Of a DNA stretch of 64,000 nt, positions 24,468 to 34,131 are shown in pieces; the stretch's first letter is position 1; each line of letters opens with the position of its first letter. The DNA is from an uncultured Eubacteriales bacterium (GTDB lineage Bacteria; Bacillota; Clostridia; Oscillospirales; Oscillospiraceae): NCBI GenBank assembly GCA_900315595.1, contig OMZQ01000001.1, positions 1 to 64,000 of the forward strand, read 5' to 3'. A model generated the notes under the pieces. The model saw only the letters and a list, made by a program, of their open reading frames with translations. It ran no database searches and was not told the DNA's origin. A program made the translations under genes and the position numbers.

Positions 24468-24915
24468 GGTGATTCTTCCTTTCCGTTTCCAAGGCTTCCT
24501 GAATTTCATCTTCGGTAAAGACCGGGATTCCGTTTTTCAGGAGCAGATCCGCTGTGATTCCGTTTCCGGGAACGCAGACGTGGGAAAACGTGCCGTCATA
24601 GACCGTACCCTTTCCGCAGGAAGGGCTTCGGGCCTTTAAGATCGCACAGGAACAGTCGTTCGCCCGGCAGGCAGCAAGGGCGAGCGCCGCGCCGCGTTCG
24701 TATTCGGCGGTAACGTCAACGCCCTGATCGTTCACGACCCGTCTGTTCGACTGGAGCTCACTCGGTGCGCGTGGAATCGGAAGGCCGCCGTCTGCTTCCG
24801 GGCAAACGGCCACGGCCTTCCCTGCCTCAACCAGGGCACGGACGGCTGGGACGAGATTCGACCTTCCGTCATAACGGCAGGTCTCCCCTGCCAGACAGGC
24901 GCTGACCAGGATCAC
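24460..24915 (-). CDS. DUF523 family protein (YbbK-like)
   Basis: A 151-residue protein starting at GTG 24915 after GAAGGAGG. It has the DUF523 pattern: VSACLAGETCRYDG at the start, VAVCPEADGGLPIPR, and ILKARSPSCGKGTVYDGTF in the middle, with conserved cysteines. Function is unknown; family members are sometimes linked to 2-thiouracil metabolism or desulfidase activity. It is the first gene of a three-gene unit with the LUD and C26-YunG genes. Confidence 0.85.
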   Translation of the reverse strand: MILVSACLAGETCRYDGRSNLVPAVRALVEAGKAVAVCPEADGGLPIPRAPSELQSNRRVVNDQGVDVTAEYERGAALALAACRANDCSCAILKARSPSCGKGTVYDGTFSHVCVPGNGITADLLLKNGIPVFTEDEIQEALETERKNHHE

Positions 24916-25013
24916 GGGATTCCCTCCTTCGCAGTTTTTCGATCCTATTTTAGCACAAACAACAGCGCAATGCAAGCAGAAGCGCGGCGCAGCCTTACAA
25001 GATCGTTGAGAGC

Positions 25014-25042
25014 TTGTAATCTCTCCGGCTTTATGATATAAT
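25014..25042 (+). promoter_or_regulatory. Promoter of tex
   Basis: TTGTAA (25014-25019), a 17-base spacer and TATAAT (25037-25042), 30 bases before the start codon. Confidence 0.7.
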
Positions 25043-25072
25043 AGCGCATATCTTTGGAAATGGAGAACCCAG

Positions 25073-27238
25073 ATGGAGATTATTTCACAACTGGCAGCGG
25101 AGCTGCATCAAAAACAGGCGTACGTGGAGAACGTCGTGAACCTGCTGGATGAGGGCAACACGATTCCCTTTATCGCCCGTTACCGGAAGGAGCTCCACGG
25201 CTCGATGGACGACACGACCTTGCGCGAGCTGGAAACACGGCTGGAATACCTGCGCGGACTTGACGAGCGGCGCAAGACCATTGAGAAGGCCGTGGAGGCG
25301 CAGGGCAAGCTGACCGATGCATTGAAGCAGGCGATCGAAGACGCCGCGACCCTTGCGGAGCTTGAGGACCTCTACCGCCCCTACAAGCCCAAACGCAAGA
25401 CGCGGGCATCCATCGCAAAGGAAAAGGGTCTGGAGCCGCTGGCCGCTTTGCTCTACGCTCAGGCAAAGGACTGCCCGAGACCGGAGGACGCGGCCCGGAA
25501 ATTCGTCAACCCGGAAAAAGGCGTTGACACCGTTGCGGACGCGCTGGCCGGCGCTTCCGATATCATCGCAGAGGAAATCAGCGACAATGCGGAGCTTCGC
25601 AAGGTGCTTCGCCGCCTTCTGCACGAGAACGGAAGCCTTCACTCCGAGGCTGCGACCGAGGATGATTCGGTCTACGCGCTCTACTACGACTTCACACAGG
25701 CAATCTCCAAGCTCCAGGGCTATCAGATCCTTGCGATCAACCGCGGTGAGAAAGAAAAGCTGCTCAAGGTCAGCCTTGTCCTGAACGAAATGCCTGCCAT
25801 GCAGGCAGTCCGCCGGGCGGCTGTCCGGTTCGGTTCTCCGGCCACGGAATTCGTCCAGGCCGCAGCGCAGGACGCCTACGACCGCTTGATCTTCCCTTCC
25901 TTGGAACGGGAGCAGAGGGCCGCTTTGACAGACGCGTCCTGCGAGGGAGCCATCGGACAGTTCGCCCTCAATCTCCGGCCGCTGCTCATGCAGCCGCCGG
26001 TCAAAGGAAAGGTTACGATGGGGCTCGACCCCGGCTACCGGATGGGCTGCAAGGTCGCCGTGGTGGACGCAACGGGAAAGGTACTGGATACGACTGTGGT
26101 CTATCCCACGTACGGCGAGCGTCAGAAGCAGGAGGCGATCACCGCCCTCTCCCGTCTGGTTCGCAAGGACGGGGTGGAGCACATTGCGATCGGCAACGGC
26201 ACAGCCAGCCGCGAGACCGAGCAGATGGCCGTGGAGCTGATCCGCAAGGAGAAGGAAGCAGGCCGAACGCTCAGCTATATGATCGTCTCGGAGGCCGGCG
26301 CATCGGTCTATTCCGCCAGCAAGCTGGCTGCTGAGGAGTTTCCTCAGTTCGACGTGAATCTGCGATCGGCGGTCTCCATAGCGCGACGGCTCCAGGACCC
26401 GCTGGCGGAGCTTGTGAAGATCGAGCCGAAGGCGATCGGCGTGGGCCAATATCAGCACGATATGCCGCAGAAGCAGCTTGAAGCAGCGCTGGACGGTGTG
26501 GTAGAGGACTGCGTGAACGCCGTAGGCGTGGATCTGAACACTGCGTCCCCTTCCCTTTTGCAGCGCGTTTCCGGTTTGAACTCGGTCACTGCGAAAAACG
26601 TGGTCGCCTACCGTGAAGCAAAGGGCGCATTCACCGGTCGCGCAGAGCTTCTCAAGGTTCCGAAGCTCGGCCCGAAGGCCTATCAGCAGTGCGCGGGCTT
26701 CCTGCGCGTGCCGGAGAGCAAAAACGTGCTGGACAACACTGCCGTACATCCGGAGTCCTATGACGCGGCGAAGAAGCTGCTGGCCCTGACCGGCCATGCC
26801 ATCAGCGACGCAGCGCAGGGGAAGCTCGGCAAGCTGGCCGAGGAGGTGAAGGCCTACGGTGAAGCGAAAGCTGCGGAGGAGCTTGGCGTCGGCCTGCCGA
26901 CGCTGCGGGACGTGATTGCAGAGCTGCAGAAGCCGGGCCGCGACCTTCGCGATTCCCTGCCGCAGCCGATCCTGCGGACCGACGTGCTGGAGATGAAGGA
27001 TCTGAAGCCGGGCATGACGCTGACCGGAACCGTGCGAAACGTGATCGACTTCGGCGCCTTCGTGGATATCGGCGTCCATCAGGACGGACTGGTCCACATC
27101 TCCGAGATCACGAACCGCTTTGTCAAGCATCCCTCCGAGGTGTTAAGCGTCGGAGACGTGGTGAAGGTCAAGGTTCTGACTGTGGACGAAAAGAAAAAAC
27201 GGATCGGTCTGTCAATCAAACAGGCGATGGAGCAATAG
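25073..27238 (+). CDS. tex: Tex-family RNA-binding transcription accessory protein
   Basis: A 721-residue protein of usual length. The N-terminal helical region includes NTIPFIARYRKELHG. A YqgF/RNase H-like domain follows (GLDPGYRMGCKVAVVD, about 320-335), then tandem helix-hairpin-helix motifs (SGLNSVTAKNVVAYR) and a C-terminal S1 domain (LTGTVRNVIDFGAFVDIGV, about 646-664). Tex binds nucleic acid and influences transcription. A single gene with its own promoter; the GGAG site is 8 bases from ATG. Confidence 0.95.
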   Translation: MEIISQLAAELHQKQAYVENVVNLLDEGNTIPFIARYRKELHGSMDDTTLRELETRLEYLRGLDERRKTIEKAVEAQGKLTDALKQAIEDAATLAELEDLYRPYKPKRKTRASIAKEKGLEPLAALLYAQAKDCPRPEDAARKFVNPEKGVDTVADALAGASDIIAEEISDNAELRKVLRRLLHENGSLHSEAATEDDSVYALYYDFTQAISKLQGYQILAINRGEKEKLLKVSLVLNEMPAMQAVRRAAVRFGSPATEFVQAAAQDAYDRLIFPSLEREQRAALTDASCEGAIGQFALNLRPLLMQPPVKGKVTMGLDPGYRMGCKVAVVDATGKVLDTTVVYPTYGERQKQEAITALSRLVRKDGVEHIAIGNGTASRETEQMAVELIRKEKEAGRTLSYMIVSEAGASVYSASKLAAEEFPQFDVNLRSAVSIARRLQDPLAELVKIEPKAIGVGQYQHDMPQKQLEAALDGVVEDCVNAVGVDLNTASPSLLQRVSGLNSVTAKNVVAYREAKGAFTGRAELLKVPKLGPKAYQQCAGFLRVPESKNVLDNTAVHPESYDAAKKLLALTGHAISDAAQGKLGKLAEEVKAYGEAKAAEELGVGLPTLRDVIAELQKPGRDLRDSLPQPILRTDVLEMKDLKPGMTLTGTVRNVIDFGAFVDIGVHQDGLVHISEITNRFVKHPSEVLSVGDVVKVKVLTVDEKKKRIGLSIKQAMEQ

Positions 27239-27264
27239 TCGCCGTTCGACCCGAAAACGAAACG

Positions 27265-27293
27265 ACGCCCCGCTGCAGCTCGCAGCGGGGCGT
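27265..27293. terminator. Terminator between tex and fba
   Basis: ACGCCCCGCTGC pairs with GCAGCGGGGCGT around 5 bases. The minus-strand side is followed by a T-rich tail, so it serves fba best, and may serve tex too. Confidence 0.85.
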
Positions 27294-27307
27294 ATCGGTT
27301 CTCTGAC

Positions 27308-28276
27308 TCAGGCCTTGCCTGCGCAGCCGAGGACGTCGATCAGCTTGTGACGGACGAGTTCCTTGATGTTGGCGCGAGCGGGCTTGAGATACTGTCTGGG
27401 GTCGAAGTGATCCGGATGCTCATTGAAGTAAGCGCGGATCGTGCCGGTCATGGCAAGACGCAGGTCGGAGTCGATGTTGATCTTGCAGACGGCGGAACGG
27501 GCGGCCTTGCGGAGCTGCTCCTCGGGAATGCCGACGGCGTCTGGCATCTTGCCGCCGTTGGCGTTGATCATCTGGACGTAATTCTGGGGAACGGAGGAAG
27601 ATCCGTGCAGAACGATGGGGAAGCCGGGCAGACGCTTCACGATCTCATCCAAAACGTCGAAGCGGAGGGGAGGCGGAACCAGAATGCCTTTTTCGTTGCG
27701 GGTGCACTGGGCCGGAGTGAACTTGTAGGCGCCGTGGGAGGTGCCGATGGCAATGGCCAGGGAGTCACAGCCGGTCTTGGAGACGAATTCTTCCACTTCC
27801 TCAGGACGGGTGTAGGAGGCGGCGTGGGAAGCGACCTTGACGTCGTCCTCGATGCCGGCCAAAGTGCCGAGCTCTGCTTCGACAACCACACCGTGATCGT
27901 GGGCATACTCAACGACCTTGCGGGTGATCTCGATGTTTTCGGCAAAGGGCTTGGAGGAGGCGTCGATCATGACGGAGGTGAATCCGCCGTCCACACAGGC
28001 CTTGCAGGTCTCAAAGTCGGGGCCGTGGTCAAGGTGGAGGGCAATGGGGATGTCGGGGCATTCGATCACAGCGGCCTCAACCAGCTTGACCAGATAGGTG
28101 TGGTTGGCATAGGCGCGGGCGCCCTTGGAGACCTGAAGGATAACGGGGGCGTGCTCTTCGGCGCAGGCCTCGGTGATGCCCTGCACGATTTCCATATTGT
28201 TGACGTTGAAAGCACCGACAGCGTAGCCGCCGTCATAGGCCTTCTTAAACATATCGGTGGTGGTTACGAGAGGCAT
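27308..28276 (-). CDS. fba: Class II fructose-bisphosphate aldolase
   Basis: A 322-residue zinc aldolase of glycolysis and gluconeogenesis. Metal and substrate motifs: LHLDHGPDFETCKACVDGGF (about 79-98), MIDASSKPF, VEAELGTLAG, AIGTSHGAYKF and IVLHGSSSVP. Strong AAAGGAG before ATG. Single gene with a clear promoter and terminator. Confidence 0.95.
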   Translation of the reverse strand: MPLVTTTDMFKKAYDGGYAVGAFNVNNMEIVQGITEACAEEHAPVILQVSKGARAYANHTYLVKLVEAAVIECPDIPIALHLDHGPDFETCKACVDGGFTSVMIDASSKPFAENIEITRKVVEYAHDHGVVVEAELGTLAGIEDDVKVASHAASYTRPEEVEEFVSKTGCDSLAIAIGTSHGAYKFTPAQCTRNEKGILVPPPLRFDVLDEIVKRLPGFPIVLHGSSSVPQNYVQMINANGGKMPDAVGIPEEQLRKAARSAVCKINIDSDLRLAMTGTIRAYFNEHPDHFDPRQYLKPARANIKELVRHKLIDVLGCAGKA

Positions 28277-28310
28277 AGTAAAACACTCCTTTCATATTAT
28301 GGACTAATTT

Positions 28311-28338
28311 ATTATACCATACTTTTCAGGAAATACAA
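28311..28338 (-). promoter_or_regulatory. Promoter of fba
   Basis: Minus-strand TTGTAT (28333-28338), a 16-base spacer and TATAAT (28311-28316). Confidence 0.7.
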
Positions 28339-28361
28339 GCCTGAATTTGCAGATTTGAGCT

Positions 28362-29240
28362 TCAGAGCCGTGCGAGGATCGAACGAATCTCGTCGGGCGA
28401 GAACTTGTATTCGGTGTCGCAGAACTGGCATTCGACCTGGATGGGCTTGCCCTCGTCAGCGATCTCAGTCAGCTCCTGTTTGCCGAGACTGATCAGCGTG
28501 GACTCCACGCGGTCGCGGGTGCAATAGCATTTGTAGGCAACCGGAGTGGGCTCGAAGTATTCAAGCTCCATCCCGCCGGTGACCTTCCGAAGCATATCCT
28601 CCAGCGTCATGCCGGAATCCAGCATTCCGGTTACGCTGCCGGCGCTTGCGATCCCTGCCTCCAGCTTAGAAATGATTTCCTCCGGTGCGCCGGGCAAAAG
28701 CTGGAGGATGAAGCCGCCCGCCACGCGGACAGAGTGATCCTGATCCACCAGGACGCCAAGACCGCAGGCGGAGGGACACTGTTCGGACTGAACCAGATAG
28801 GCGGTCACGTCGTCGCCGATCTCGCCGGAGACAAGCTCAACGGAGCCGACGTAGGGCTCCTTCATCTGTAAGTCCCGGATCACGGTGAGCATGCCGTCGG
28901 TGCCGACAGCTGCGCCGACGTCTAACTTGCCGGCGTATTTTTCGAGCAGGGTGATGTGGGGATTCTGCACGTAACCGCGGACGTTGCCCACGGCGTCGGA
29001 GACGGCAAGCACGGTGCCGAGCGGGCCGCCGCCCTTGATTTGCAGGGTGACGGAGCCGTTTTCAATTTTCTGCATGTTGCCAAGCATGGAGCAGGCGCAG
29101 AGCGTACGTCCCAGGGCGGCGGTGGCGGTAGGCGTGGTATTGTGGATCTGCCGGGCGCGTTCAACGAGCTCCCGGCCGGAAATGGCGACAGCCTTGACCC
29201 ACCCGTCGGTGGTCATGGCGCGAAGAATGTGATCGGACAT
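28362..29240 (-). CDS. hslO: Redox-regulated chaperone Hsp33
   Basis: A 292-residue Hsp33. N-terminal MSDHILRAMTTDGWVKAVAIS and GGGPLGTVLAVSDAVGNVRGYV belong to the chaperone core. The C-terminal zinc switch is CYC (about 242-244) and CQFC (about 275-278). Under oxidative stress these cysteines release zinc and form disulfides, which activates the holdase. AAAGGAG ribosome site. It lies 45 bases after the methyltransferase gene. Confidence 0.95.
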   Translation of the reverse strand: MSDHILRAMTTDGWVKAVAISGRELVERARQIHNTTPTATAALGRTLCACSMLGNMQKIENGSVTLQIKGGGPLGTVLAVSDAVGNVRGYVQNPHITLLEKYAGKLDVGAAVGTDGMLTVIRDLQMKEPYVGSVELVSGEIGDDVTAYLVQSEQCPSACGLGVLVDQDHSVRVAGGFILQLLPGAPEEIISKLEAGIASAGSVTGMLDSGMTLEDMLRKVTGGMELEYFEPTPVAYKCYCTRDRVESTLISLGKQELTEIADEGKPIQVECQFCDTEYKFSPDEIRSILARL

Positions 29241-29284
29241 GGGTAGAACTCCTTTGCAGGTAAATTATGGATCGCCTGAGACAG

Positions 29285-30076
29285 TCATTCGGCATGGGAG
29301 GCTCCTGTTTCCGAAGCCTTTTGCGCCGAGATGAACATACGCTGTTCGTTCGCCTCCGGAGGAGACAATCTGCGATCTGCATAGACGCGGACGTTTGTGA
29401 AGCCGGCTTCAGTCAGCCACTGGCATAAGTCGGTCGCCGGATAAGCGCGCTCCACGTGCTCCTCGCGGGTGCGTGCCCAGCGGTTGGAGCGCTTCTCCCC
29501 TGCCTTTGAAGGCTGCTCGCGCTGAAATACGTCCATCCCATACGTAATGGTGAGGGTCGGCTCGTCGAAGGATGCGCGCCAGAGGCAGAAAACCTCGTCG
29601 TCCTCGTCCAGGAAGATTTGACCGTCAAGCGCTCGGAGCTTTTCAGGCGTATTGACGTCGAAGATGAAAAGGCCGTTCGGCGTCAGCGATTTATGGACGC
29701 GGCGGAAGGTCTCACAGACCTGCTCGGGATCTGTCAGATAGTTGAGACCGTCCAGACAGCAGACCACAAGGTCCACCGGTGCAGGCAGGCGAAGCCGCTC
29801 CATCCGCTGATGGATGAAATAGGGCGGATTGTCTGAACCCATCGTCTTTGCATAGGCCTCGACCAGCATCTCCTCGCTCTGATCCACGCCGAGGACGGAA
29901 AGCCCGCGTCCTGCCAGCAGAACGGCCATGGAGCCGGTCCCGCAGGCAAGATCCAGCGCAGTCTCCGGATGGGCGTCGTACCGGGCAAGGATCTGATCGT
30001 AAAAGTGCAGAATCTCCTCGTAGGGAATATCGTTCGTCAGGCGGTCGTAGGAGGCCGCCAGGGATTCATAGGCCAT
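29285..30076 (-). CDS. Class I SAM-dependent methyltransferase
   Basis: A 263-residue protein with a Rossmann methyltransferase fold. Motif I is ALDLACGTGSMAVLLAG (about 40-56), then VLGVDQSEEML, and VDLVVCCLDGLNYL (post-I/II). The N-terminal YESLAASYDRLTNDIPYEEIL is common in Bacillota methyltransferases near hslO. Substrate unknown. GGAAGGGGAG precedes the ATG; a TATAAT lies about 35 bases upstream. Confidence 0.85.
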   Translation of the reverse strand: MAYESLAASYDRLTNDIPYEEILHFYDQILARYDAHPETALDLACGTGSMAVLLAGRGLSVLGVDQSEEMLVEAYAKTMGSDNPPYFIHQRMERLRLPAPVDLVVCCLDGLNYLTDPEQVCETFRRVHKSLTPNGLFIFDVNTPEKLRALDGQIFLDEDDEVFCLWRASFDEPTLTITYGMDVFQREQPSKAGEKRSNRWARTREEHVERAYPATDLCQWLTEAGFTNVRVYADRRLSPPEANEQRMFISAQKASETGASHAE

Positions 30077-30133
30077 CTGCCTCTCCCCTTCCGATTAAAA
30101 GCTTCAAACGATTATATCAAATACCAGTATAAA

Positions 30134-30170
30134 TCACCACCGTCCGCCGTAGAGGGTGGACGGTGGATGA
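30134..30170. repeat. Palindrome, possible terminator of the lipoprotein gene
   Basis: CCACCGTCC (30137-30145) pairs with GGACGGTGG (30158-30166) around 12 bases. There is no clear T run on either side. Its CCGTCC/GCCGTAG content weakly recalls repeat module A, but homology is not convincing. Confidence 0.4.
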
Positions 30171-30182
30171 ATGCTTCCAATC

Positions 30183-30959
30183 TCAGTGGATCCGGGAATA
30201 GCCATCCATGATCGACTGAGCGTCAAGCTCCTCGTCGAACAACGTAATGGTGTTCGTGGCATAATAGTCGTCAGAAGCCTCGCGGTCAAAGAACTGGTAC
30301 ATTCTGATCGGGGTATCGTTGACCTCAATATCAAGGACCAGAACAGGCTTATCCGAACCGAAGAGCTGCATGGTTTTGACTTCGGATCCAACAACGTGCA
30401 TGCCTACCTTCTCATACTGCTCCACAAGCATGTCCTTCATCATGGAAATGAGTTGCTCGTCCGTTACGGATTTCAGGGAGGCGTTGTTGGGCGAGATGAC
30501 CAGATTGGCGCTGCTGCCGGAGTCGGAAGACATGCACATATCAATGAGCTGACCGTTTTGCTTTACCAGATCGGAAATATCGGTCTGCTCCAGCAGATCG
30601 GCAGTGAGGCTGTTCTGAGCGGCAAGCTGCTCCTCGGTATAGAAGGAGAAGCCTTCCGGGCATGCGATCCGAAGGTTCAAGGTTTCGTTCAGATAGGCGT
30701 TGCCTTCGATCACGCCGTGGTTGAGACCGGTCTGGGGCGCTGCGGTCGTATCCGGGGCGGGTGCAGCGGTGGTTACGGGGATGGGGGCTTCGGTTTCAGG
30801 GGCGTCGGTCTCGGGTGCGTCGGTGGCAGACGGGTTCTGGGAGGTCGTCTGTGCTGCTGCAGTCGTGTCCTTTGCGTCGGAAGCCTTTCCCTCCGTGGAG
30901 CAGGCTGCAAGAGACAGGAGCAGACAAAGCGCGAGGGTGATCATACAAAGCTTTTTCAT
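30183..30959 (-). CDS. Putative lipoprotein with Thr/Ala/Pro-rich linker
   Basis: A 258-residue exported protein. ATG 30959 follows AAAGGA. The signal peptide MKKLCMITLALCLLLSLAAC ends in a lipobox with Cys20. A low-complexity linker (about 25-78, many ATDAPET units) precedes a globular domain (about 80-258) of mixed character (NLRIACPEGFSFYTEEQL, then LVISPNNASLKS and VLVLDIEVND). No family recognised. It would be anchored to the outer face of the membrane. It follows udk by 32 bases. Confidence 0.75.
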   Translation of the reverse strand: MKKLCMITLALCLLLSLAACSTEGKASDAKDTTAAAQTTSQNPSATDAPETDAPETEAPIPVTTAAPAPDTTAAPQTGLNHGVIEGNAYLNETLNLRIACPEGFSFYTEEQLAAQNSLTADLLEQTDISDLVKQNGQLIDMCMSSDSGSSANLVISPNNASLKSVTDEQLISMMKDMLVEQYEKVGMHVVGSEVKTMQLFGSDKPVLVLDIEVNDTPIRMYQFFDREASDDYYATNTITLFDEELDAQSIMDGYSRIH

Positions 30960-30991
30960 GTGGATGGTTCCTTTCGATAGAAAATAGTGAA

Positions 30992-31654
30992 TCAAGTGAT
31001 ATCCGCGTCGTCGATCAAAGTCGGGGTCTGATCGTTGTGGTCGATGTGATGCCGGATCTGGCTCATGATCATTTCCAGAGCGACCAGGTTTTTACCGCCC
31101 TCCAGAACAACGAGATCGGCGTTCTTCTTGCTGGGCTCAACAAACTGCTCGTGCATTGGCTTGACCGTGGTCAGATATTGGGTCAAAACGGATTCGAGGC
31201 TTCTGCCGCGCTTGGCAACGTCGCGTTTGATGCGGCGGATCAGGCGGACGTCGGCGTCGGTATCCACAAAGACCTTAATATCCATCAGATCACAGAGCGC
31301 CTTGTTCTCAAAGATCAGAATGCCCTCGACGATGATCACGCTCTTGGGAACGATGGTGACGGTTTCTTCCGTGCGGTTGTGGATGGTATAGTCGTAGACC
31401 GGGCATTCGATGGGACGGCCGGCCTTGAGCTCCTTAAGGTGCTCGATCATAAGATCGGTCTCGAACGAATCCGGATGGTCATAGTTGAGCTTGCTGCGCT
31501 GTTCAAAGGGCAGATCGTCGTGGGCACGGTAGTAGTTGTCGTGGCTCAGAACGGTGATCTGGTCCCCGAAGCCCTTGGTGAGATTTTTCATCAGGGTGGT
31601 CTTTCCGCTGCCGCTGCCGCCTGCAATGCCAATGACTAAAATATTGTCTGTCAT
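30992..31654 (-). CDS. udk: Uridine kinase
   Basis: A 220-residue P-loop kinase phosphorylating uridine and cytidine. Walker A is GIAGGSGSGKTT (about 9-20), followed by LSHDNYYR, the substrate region NYDHPDSFETDLM and VYDYTIHNR, and the IVEGILIF strand. GGAGGG precedes ATG. It belongs with the nucleoside uptake and salvage genes just upstream. Confidence 0.95.
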   Translation of the reverse strand: MTDNILVIGIAGGSGSGKTTLMKNLTKGFGDQITVLSHDNYYRAHDDLPFEQRSKLNYDHPDSFETDLMIEHLKELKAGRPIECPVYDYTIHNRTEETVTIVPKSVIIVEGILIFENKALCDLMDIKVFVDTDADVRLIRRIKRDVAKRGRSLESVLTQYLTTVKPMHEQFVEPSKKNADLVVLEGGKNLVALEMIMSQIRHHIDHNDQTPTLIDDADIT

Positions 31655-31693
31655 AGTTCCCTCCGTGAATCGGCTCTCGGTTTCCAGAAAACA

Positions 31694-31725
31694 TTACACC
31701 GGCAGGATTGCTCCTACCGGTGTAA
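31694..31725 (-). terminator. Terminator after the nucleoside ABC operon
   Basis: TTACACCGG (31694-31702) and CCGGTGTAA (31717-31725) pair with an inner AGGA/TCCT stem. TTTTCT follows on the minus strand. It separates the ABC genes from udk. Confidence 0.75.
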
Positions 31726-31765
31726 ATAGTAACAGGAATTGACAGAAAAGTCAAGGAAAGATTGC

Positions 31766-32800
31766 TTATCGCATGCCCTTGTCGTAGGGGATGCCCTCGG
31801 CCTTCGGCGCGCGGGACTTCTTGGAGGTCAGAGAGAGGACGATCAGCGTGATGAGATAGGGCAGCATCATGTAGAAGTAAGAGCTGACAGGGATCGTGGT
31901 CAGGAAGAAGATGCCGTCTCCGTTGATATCCAGCGTGGAAAAGCTGACTGCTACACACTTTAACAGGCCAAAGAGCAGGGACGCAAAGGCAATGTTCAGA
32001 GGCTTCCAGTTACCGAAAATCATAACCGCGAGAGCCAGGAAGCCGAAGCCTGCCACGTCGCCGTTGGCGGAACAGTTCTGCGTGGTCATCGCATAGACGA
32101 AGCCGCCCATGCCGGCCAGCGCGCCGCTGATCGTGACGCCGGCATAGCGCATCTTGAATACGTTGATGCCAAGAGACGCAGCCGCCTGGGGATTCTCACC
32201 GCAGGACCGCACACGCAGACCGAAACGGGTCTTGTAAAGAATGACAGCCATGACGATGAAAACCAGAATGCAGATATAAGTTGCAGGGTAGTTCTTCACG
32301 ACGAAGGTGTCCGTGAAGAAATTCAGCTTCTCCGTCGGCGAAATGCCAAGGGTGGAACGCTTGAGCATGAAAATGTCAGCGGAGTTGAGGCCGCCCTCCA
32401 GATTGAGGGTGGTCTGCTTGGCGATCAGGCTGATCAGGAACAGGGAGATAGCCGGAGCCAGCAGGTTCAGCGCGGTGCCGCCGATGGTCTGGTCAGCACG
32501 CAGATTGATGGCCGAATAGGACAGCAGCAGAGAGAAAACTGCGCCGGCAACGGCTGCGATCAGCATGACCGCAAGGCCGACAAGCTGGAGGGTCATCCAA
32601 TTGCCGTTTACTTCAGCATCAATGAAGAACTGCATGCCCTGGAAGGAGCGCACGGCTACGACGCCGACGAAAGCGCCCATGATCATGATGCCCTCGAGCG
32701 CCAGGTTGATGACGCCGCTTCGCTCAGAGAACACGCCGGCCAGCGCAACGATCATCAGAGGAATCGCATACAGGAGCGTCTGCTGAATCAGAAAACTCAT
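31766..32800 (-). CDS. Nucleoside ABC transporter permease (NupQ-like)
   Basis: A 344-residue BPD_transp_2-type permease with about 8-9 helices. GVFSERSGVINLALEGIMIMGAFVGV at the N-terminus and RSCGENPQAAASLGINVFKMRY (the ATPase-contacting loop, about 200-221) are the family signatures. The matching family in Bacillus is NupQ/YufQ, which imports nucleosides. It overlaps its partner permease by 4 bases. Confidence 0.9.
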   Translation of the reverse strand: MSFLIQQTLLYAIPLMIVALAGVFSERSGVINLALEGIMIMGAFVGVVAVRSFQGMQFFIDAEVNGNWMTLQLVGLAVMLIAAVAGAVFSLLLSYSAINLRADQTIGGTALNLLAPAISLFLISLIAKQTTLNLEGGLNSADIFMLKRSTLGISPTEKLNFFTDTFVVKNYPATYICILVFIVMAVILYKTRFGLRVRSCGENPQAAASLGINVFKMRYAGVTISGALAGMGGFVYAMTTQNCSANGDVAGFGFLALAVMIFGNWKPLNIAFASLLFGLLKCVAVSFSTLDINGDGIFFLTTIPVSSYFYMMLPYLITLIVLSLTSKKSRAPKAEGIPYDKGMR

Positions 32801-34131
32801 GCCTGGGCACCCCCTTTCTGTTCTTCGGAAACCGTCTGGTCAGAAGCCTTGGCGGACTTTTCCGCCTTCGGCGTTCCGGAGACCGGAGCAGCAGGTTTCT
32901 GCATGGACGCCTTCTTTTTGCGTCCGCCCAGCCACATCCGAATCACCAGCGCAAATGCGCTGAGGTAGACGATAGCAGCGATAATGACGTCAGTGATATA
33001 CTCGTTGTAGGCAGTTAATGCCTTCAGTCTCGTACCGATGATGTTGAGCATGGCCATAAAGACGCCGCTGAAGATGACGCCGATCGGGTTGTTGATTGCC
33101 AGCAGGGCAACCGGAATGCCGTTGAAGCCCACGGCAGGCAGGGATTGATAGGTCTGCCAGGCAAACTCGGTGTTGCCGCTCAGCCAGTAAAGGGAGGCGC
33201 CTACACCGGCCAGACCGCCGGCAATGGCCATGGAGAAGACGATGTTACGCTTGTCCGAAATGCCTGCATAGCGGGCAGCGTGGCGGTTGGCGCCGCAGGC
33301 CTTGAGCTGATAGCCGAAGGTCGTCTTGTGGATTATGATGTAGACGAGAACCGCAAGAACGATCGCCACCAAAATACCGGCGTTGACCTGAGAACCGGGG
33401 AAAATCTTGTCGAGACCAAGCTTTGCCGTGGCAACCTTGTTATAGCTCGTCATATAGACGTAGCCGGATTTCGTACTCTCGATCAGATTCTTGAAGGAGC
33501 CGTTCAGGACGATGGGGTTGCCCATCGCGGAGGTCGCGGGTCCGTTAAAGATGGAGAAACGGGAGACGTCAAACAGCCAACTGGTCAGGATTGCGGAGAT
33601 CCAGTTCGTCATGATGCAGGCCAGGACCTCGTTGATGTTCAGGAAGGCCTTCAGAAGGCCGGGGATCGCGCCCCAGAGTGCACCGGCCAGCATGCCGCCA
33701 AGGAAAGCCAGCAGCCAGACCACCACGGGGGGAACGGACGAAGTGGGAATGCTGAGGGCGATCATCAGGGAGGCCGTGGTGCCCATCAGATACTGTCCGG
33801 GGGCGCCGATGTTGAACAGACCGGTCTTCTGAGAAACGGCAACGGAAAGACCTGTCATAATGAGCGGAGTGGCACGGAACAGCATGTCGCCGAACAGCGA
33901 GGGATTAAAGCCGAAGGTCAGGCTGCCATTCTTCGTACCGGTGCTGAACAAGCCGAGGAAGACAAGCTTGATGCCGTCAATGATTCCCTTTCCGCCGATA
34001 TCAGAGCTGGTGAGTCCGACAATCACAATCAGGATACTGCCGAAGACCATGCCGAGGAGAATCGCGATCAGCGAGGAAAGGATTTTCTGAGTGCCGTCTT
34101 TTCGATAGAGGAGGGATAACTTATTGTCCAT
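32797..34131 (-). CDS. Nucleoside ABC transporter permease (NupP-like)
   Basis: A 444-residue permease. ATG 34131 is chosen: it follows GGAAGGAAA, and the longer open frame runs into the ATPase gene. About 8-10 helices; KTGLFNIGAPGQYLMG and KACGANRHAARYAGISDKRNIVFS are typical of the larger permease of BMP-dependent nucleoside importers. A charged Lys/Ala-rich C-terminal tail follows. It overlaps the ATPase gene by 11 bases. Confidence 0.9.
   Translation of the reverse strand: MDNKLSLLYRKDGTQKILSSLIAILLGMVFGSILIVIVGLTSSDIGGKGIIDGIKLVFLGLFSTGTKNGSLTFGFNPSLFGDMLFRATPLIMTGLSVAVSQKTGLFNIGAPGQYLMGTTASLMIALSIPTSSVPPVVVWLLAFLGGMLAGALWGAIPGLLKAFLNINEVLACIMTNWISAILTSWLFDVSRFSIFNGPATSAMGNPIVLNGSFKNLIESTKSGYVYMTSYNKVATAKLGLDKIFPGSQVNAGILVAIVLAVLVYIIIHKTTFGYQLKACGANRHAARYAGISDKRNIVFSMAIAGGLAGVGASLYWLSGNTEFAWQTYQSLPAVGFNGIPVALLAINNPIGVIFSGVFMAMLNIIGTRLKALTAYNEYITDVIIAAIVYLSAFALVIRMWLGGRKKKASMQKPAAPVSGTPKAEKSAKASDQTVSEEQKGGAQA

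Noticed and set aside
25085..27130. A 681-codon open frame antisense to tex
   Set aside because: Shadow of tex codon usage; no ribosome site or domain pattern.
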